Shown: positions 60,282-64,000 of the stretch, one piece after another
How the letters are laid out: each line of letters opens with the position of its first letter
How positions within the stretch are numbered: the stretch's first letter is position 1
DNA from: Plutella xylostella
Taxonomy: Eukaryota; Arthropoda; Insecta; Lepidoptera; Plutellidae
Assembly (NCBI RefSeq): GCF_932276165.1
Contig: NC_064001.1
Span: 8,377,501-8,441,500, forward strand
Direction of reading: 5' to 3'
Length of the DNA: 64,000 bases
The notes under the pieces: generated by a model
What the model saw: the letters and a program-made list of their open reading frames with translations, nothing else
Databases searched by the model: none
What the model was told of the DNA's origin: nothing
Made by a program: the position numbers and the translations under genes

Positions 60282-62282
60282 CTAGTCAAGATAAAAAGAT
60301 GTCTGGTCATTGAGGTATTGTTGAATTGAATAATAACATTTAATTTGAAGGATTGATGTCAGTGTAGTTTTAAATTTAGTTATTTCAAGTTTTCTTATAG
60401 ACTCTGGCAACTTATTATATATCTTAGGTCCTAGACAGATGAAGCTCTTTCGTAGCAAGGTGGTGTTAGATGGCTCCGTGTATAACCTATCCCTATCGCG
60501 ACCTTGCCTATTATTCACACATGTCATAGTTTTAAAAAGGTTTGGATTTGATTTAATAAACATTGTCATTTCAAGAATAAATATACATGGTAGAGTTAAA
60601 AGTTTGTACTTAATAAAATATGGTTTACAAGAATCAGTTTGTTTGAGTCTAAACATCGATCTGAGGCATTTTTTTTGAGCTTTAAAACAAATGTCTTTGT
60701 TTGTAGAGTTTCCCCAGAATATAATGCCATAGCGAATTATGGAAGCTACATATCCGTGGTAGGCAATGATAACTGTACTTATATCAACTACTTGTGTTAG
60801 TTTCCGAAGAGCATAGGCAGACCGACTTAGTCTTTTACAGACATGCTCTATATGAGCCCTCCATGTTAAATTGCTATCAATCATCAAACCAAGGAAACGT
60901 GCAACATTTGTGGTTTCTATTGGTACTCCCAAGCAGGTAACATTTACTGGGGATGGTATTATTCTTTGATAAAAATGCATCAATTTAGTTTTTTCTGCGC
61001 TTAAAATAAGGGAATTTTTTTCCAGCCATTCACTAATCTTTTGTAGAGATTCATTTATATCTCTCTCGTATTTTTTTGAATCGTTGCCTTCTACTATGAG
61101 AGTGCTATCGTCGGCAAAGAGGACCATTGGATATTTTACGCAGGAGGGAAAATCGTTGATATAGAGCAGAAACAGAAGTGGGCCCAATGTACTACCTTGA
61201 GGCACCCCGCGATTAATAGTTCTTAGTTTAGACTGGTACTTTATTTCATGCTTTGTTTGCAAATCTATTTGTGTTACTTCCACCAGTTGGTTTCTGCCGC
61301 TTAGATAAGATTCTAGCAGTTTCAAAGTATTTTCTCGTATTCCGTAAGCCTCAAGTTTATTCAGAAGAATTCTATGATCAACCAAATCGAACGCCTTTTT
61401 CATGTCCATTAAAACGGCGCAAGTGGTCTTTTTCTTGTCCATGTTGTAGAGGGTTTTTTGTAAAAATTTATAGAAAGCCATATTTATAGACACGTTCTTA
61501 CGGAAACCGGTTTGCTCTTTAACTAAGATATTGAACTTTTCTAGGTATTTATAAAGTGAGTTGTAGTAGGATTTTTCAAAAATCTTTGAGAATATACTTA
61601 TTAGTGCTATTGGGCGATAATACTTCATCAACTCTTTATTTTCTTTTTTGTGTATAGGTTTTATAATCGTAGTTTTCAATTTAGTTGGGAAAGCTCCTTC
61701 TGTTATGCTTAAGTTGATAATATGACTCAGTGGAAATGATATGGCTTCGGCTACTACTTTAATTGCTGAGGTAGATATGTCATCATAACCTACGCTATTC
61801 GTGTTATTCAAGTTTTTTATTATTTTAAGTATGTCAGTGGGTAAGTTAGGTGCCATAAAGAAGGTATTTGGCCTACTGTCAAGTTTATAGTTTTCATGAA
61901 TAGATTGAGATATATTTAATTGCGGTTCATCAATGAAAAAATCATTGAAGGCATTGGCAATTCTATACGGATCTGTGATGATTTCCTGGTGGTGAAGAAT
62001 ATTTGTTATGTTTTCTTTTATATTGCTGGTTTTATACTTGTTTATGGTTTGCCATACTGCCCTTGATTTGCATTTAGCTGAGTTTATGTAATGGTTGTTT
62101 TGAGTCCTTTGAGTATATTGCACAACTTTCTTAAATCTTTTCGAATAGGATGTGAGGGTCATTTTGTTTTGTGTAGTGGGATGCGTTCGGTATGCCCATA
62201 AGTGTTTTCTTTTTATTTTACTACACTTTTTTATACCTTCAGAGATCCACTTTCTGTTTTTTTCTAATAGAAATTTTTATTT
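60282..62282 (-). CDS. LINE ORF2, reverse transcriptase part
   Basis: From the AUG at 62162 this frame gives 626 residues. Motifs are MDMKKAFDLVDH (252-263), RGVPQGSTLGP (318-328) and the catalytic FADD (349-352), followed by thumb and C-terminal domains. The frame stays open upstream of the AUG to ~62282 and reads RKWISEGIKK, the conserved linker that normally follows the endonuclease. So the AUG at 62162 is not the real start; this is the second half of a single ORF2 cut by the frameshift near 62257-62263. Confidence 0.9.
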
Positions 62283-63171
62283 TTCTCAACGGAAAACAAA
62301 GGTCATGGAAGAGTTTGAAGGTTTCAATAAATTTATTATAGGCAGTATTAGTGTCGTTAGAGTCGAAGACGTCACAAAAAGAAAGACTATCTATATATTT
62401 TTTAAATTTTTCTAAATTTTCATTGCAGTAGTCTCGACGTGTTATGTACCAAAACTTTAAAGTATAGGTTTTTTTTACTGGACATTTCAGAAGCTGGGCT
62501 GTATGATCGGACAGTCCATATTCGATTACTTCTCCCATACTGCCTTTAATGTTGTGTGCAAAGTTGTCAAGGCATGTTTTGCTGCTAATTCTTGTAGGTT
62601 CTCTAATTTCTAGTCTTAAGTTATACCTAAGGATCAGGTTTTCAAATTCGTGAGAGTGATTATTTTTTTTAAGAATATCGATATTGAAGTCACCGCACAA
62701 TATAATTTTTGTGTTATTATTTTTTGTTAACTTTTGTAAAGTTAGATCTAATCTTTCAAAAAAAATACCTATCTTTTTTGAATTCTTGGTGGGTGTCCTA
62801 TAAATACATACTATGACAATATTATGCTCCAACAATTCGATGGCACAACACTCAAAAATATACTTAATCGAAAGACTATTAATCTCATTTAATACTTTGT
62901 AGTTATGGCCCTTCCTTATTAGTATACAACTCCCCCCTCGTTTTTTATCCCGACAATAGCTAGTGGTGAGTTTAAAATTTGGAATACACAAAAGTTTTTC
63001 ATGGTCCGAAAGCATAAAATGCTCGGTGATGCATAAAATATCGATAGGTTTATTGTTTTCTTCTAATTCTTCGAGGTAGATTGATAGCACATCGCTTTTT
63101 TTAATTAAAGAGGCAATATTTTGATGAAGAATATGTATGTGTTTATACGAGAAAAAACTGAGATTGTCTGT
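62239..63171 (-). CDS. LINE ORF2, endonuclease part
   Basis: Apurinic-type endonuclease that nicks target DNA. Motifs in order: HQN (63126-63118), CITEH, GDFN, and GLSDH with the usual Asp-His pair. The frame opens after a stop at 63172-63174 and has no AUG before the motifs; the first start-like codon is GTG at 63090, which would cut off the HQN block. So ORF2 may rely on re-initiation, or its true AUG is mutated. The frame ends in LRKIKISIRKKQ then a premature stop, just after the A7 run. Confidence 0.85.
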   Translation of the reverse strand, partial: TDNLSFFSYKHIHILHQNIASLIKKSDVLSIYLEELEENNKPIDILCITEHFMLSDHEKLLCIPNFKLTTSYCRDKKRGGSCILIRKGHNYKVLNEINSLSIKYIFECCAIELLEHNIVIVCIYRTPTKNSKKIGIFFERLDLTLQKLTKNNNTKIILCGDFNIDILKKNNHSHEFENLILRYNLRLEIREPTRISSKTCLDNFAHNIKGSMGEVIEYGLSDHTAQLLKCPVKKTYTLKFWYITRRDYCNENLEKFKKYIDSLSFCDVFDSNDTNTAYNKFIETFKLFHDLCFPLRKIKISIRKKQKVDL

Positions 63172-63275
63172 TTACTTGTATTTTTAAGCTCTTAGTATTG
63201 TTACAGGATGTTCCACCTCTCTCGATGTGTTTTATATGTAGAGAGTGTGATTGTTCTATCAGTGGTGAGATGATT

Positions 63276-64000
63276 TCATTGAGGTTTTTTACATATATTC
63301 TGTAGCCCGTAAAAGTTCAATCTGCCTGTGCGTTCTGAAAACATGCTATACGTTAGGTCATGGTTGGTATCAAACAGTATTGCGTAGTTATGCGTCAATA
63401 CATCAAGACACATAAGATTGTTGAAAGTTTCGACTCTACAATTATATAATCCAGCTCCACAAATGTAAGTAGGTAAACATATTATGAAATTAGTATGAGC
63501 AAGTTCCAATATTGTTTGTCTTAGAGTGGTGACGAGTTGTACATAGTTATTAGTACTGAGAAAATCAGTCTCTCCAATCATTAAAACACAGAAATCAGAC
63601 ATTGTAAATCCCTCAACTTTCTTATCAATATTTGCTAGGAGTGCTTCGAGTTTTGCGTTCGTGTTTCTGTAGTGACAGTAAGTGTATTTCGTTGAATTAA
63701 ATGTACTGTCCAATACATCACAAGCTCCACTCTGTGTGCTGTTGCTTAGAATGCATAATTTGACTTTGGTGTAGGTCTGCTTAGGCTCTGAGCAGGCATC
63801 CTTCTGTACTTTAGCTCGATTCAGTTTTGCGTGAGATTCATTGACGCTGATCGGAGACCTCGGTTCGCCCTCCGAAATGACTGATTCCTCCAGTAAATCA
63901 ATAGAACAGTCTGAGAATAGGTTAGGCATTGTTTTATTACTCTTTTTGCACTTCCTTTTTTTTTCCTTTTTAGTATCATTGTTTGATGTGAGACATAACT
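63276..64000 (-). CDS. LINE ORF1, C-terminal part (runs off the window)
   Basis: Open from the window edge to the stop at 63276. An AUG lies at 63929, but the frame continues upstream through a lysine-rich stretch without a stop, so the start is probably beyond 64000. The ~217 residues after 63929 include LCILSNSTQSGACDVLD and FCVLMIGETDF. These weakly recall the spacing of SGNH-esterase-like domains found in ORF1 of CR1 elements; the catalytic residues are not convincing. Its expected role is RNA binding and chaperoning of the element's transcript. Confidence 0.65.
   Translation of the reverse strand, partial: LCLTSNNDTKKEKKRKCKKSNKTMPNLFSDCSIDLLEESVISEGEPRSPISVNESHAKLNRAKVQKDACSEPKQTYTKVKLCILSNSTQSGACDVLDSTFNSTKYTYCHYRNTNAKLEALLANIDKKVEGFTMSDFCVLMIGETDFLSTNNYVQLVTTLRQTILELAHTNFIICLPTYICGAGLYNCRVETFNNLMCLDVLTHNYAILFDTNHDLTYSMFSERTGRLNFYGLQNICKKPQ

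Larger units (their letters stand above)
60008..64000 (-). mobile_element. CR1/Jockey-like LINE, nearly complete, 5' end outside the window
   Basis: On the - strand: ORF1 (open at 64000 and ending at 63276), an endonuclease frame (63171-62239), a reverse transcriptase frame (~62282-60282), a ~230-bp 3' UTR and a (TTTGAC)n tail at 60034-60013. The gene order and hexanucleotide 3' tail are those of a non-LTR retrotransposon. ORF2 is split by one frameshift. It differs in protein sequence and tail from the LINE at 23165-26640, so it is a separate family. Confidence 0.88.

Noticed and set aside
1..64000. CRISPR arrays, operons or bacterial insertion sequences
   Set aside because: None seen; spliced gene structure and element types are those of an animal genome.

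Overview
The window looks like moth or butterfly (Lepidoptera) genomic DNA. It is AT-rich, has very large introns and intergenic spacers, and is packed with element types common in lepidopteran genomes: tRNA-derived SINEs, a Helitron with a 3' CTAG end, RTE and CR1/Jockey-like LINEs, and many short palindromic MITEs. The order is inferred from this repeat set; the species cannot be named from the sequence.

Only one host gene is supported with confidence: an insect seven-up (svp, COUP-TF/NR2F nuclear receptor) orthologue on the + strand. Its first zinc finger ends in an exon closing at 32760, the rest of the DNA-binding domain is in 42696-42845, and the hinge plus first half of the ligand-binding domain is in 54895-55440. 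All junctions have GT/AG signals and compatible phases. After 55440 the frame stays open through a strong splice donor into a 120-residue tail (to 55802) that is unrelated to the normal COUP-TF ligand-binding domain. This resembles the shorter-LBD 'type 2' isoform known for Drosophila svp. The exon finishing the normal LBD was not found and should lie beyond 64000. The 5' coding exon has no in-frame AUG, so a small upstream coding exon (or a non-AUG start) is required. Two candidates lie in the CpG-dense stretch 30.2-32.5 kb.

Layout: 1-30 kb is gene-free, repeat-rich DNA upstream of svp. It includes a perfect 40-bp-arm hairpin (744-838), two related SINEs (879-1142, 29252-29523), a SINE nested in a MITE (8805-9290), several other MITEs, an RTE LINE remnant (3055-3412), and a composite at 22933-27548 where an intact CR1/Jockey-like LINE ORF2 sits inside an unusual DNA transposon built of an iterated motif. 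30.2-32.8 kb is the CpG-rich svp 5' region. 32.8-42.7 kb is intron 1 (with a Helitron) and 42.8-54.9 kb is intron 2, which has non-repetitive, GC-richer blocks that may be enhancers. 55.8-60 kb is the 3' UTR/next intron. 60-64 kb is a second, nearly intact LINE on the - strand, with ORF2 broken by one frameshift at an A7 run and ORF1 running off the window end.

Everything other than svp is either mobile DNA or non-coding. The host biology of the window is regulation of one conserved developmental transcription factor; the mobile DNA has colonised its introns and flanks.
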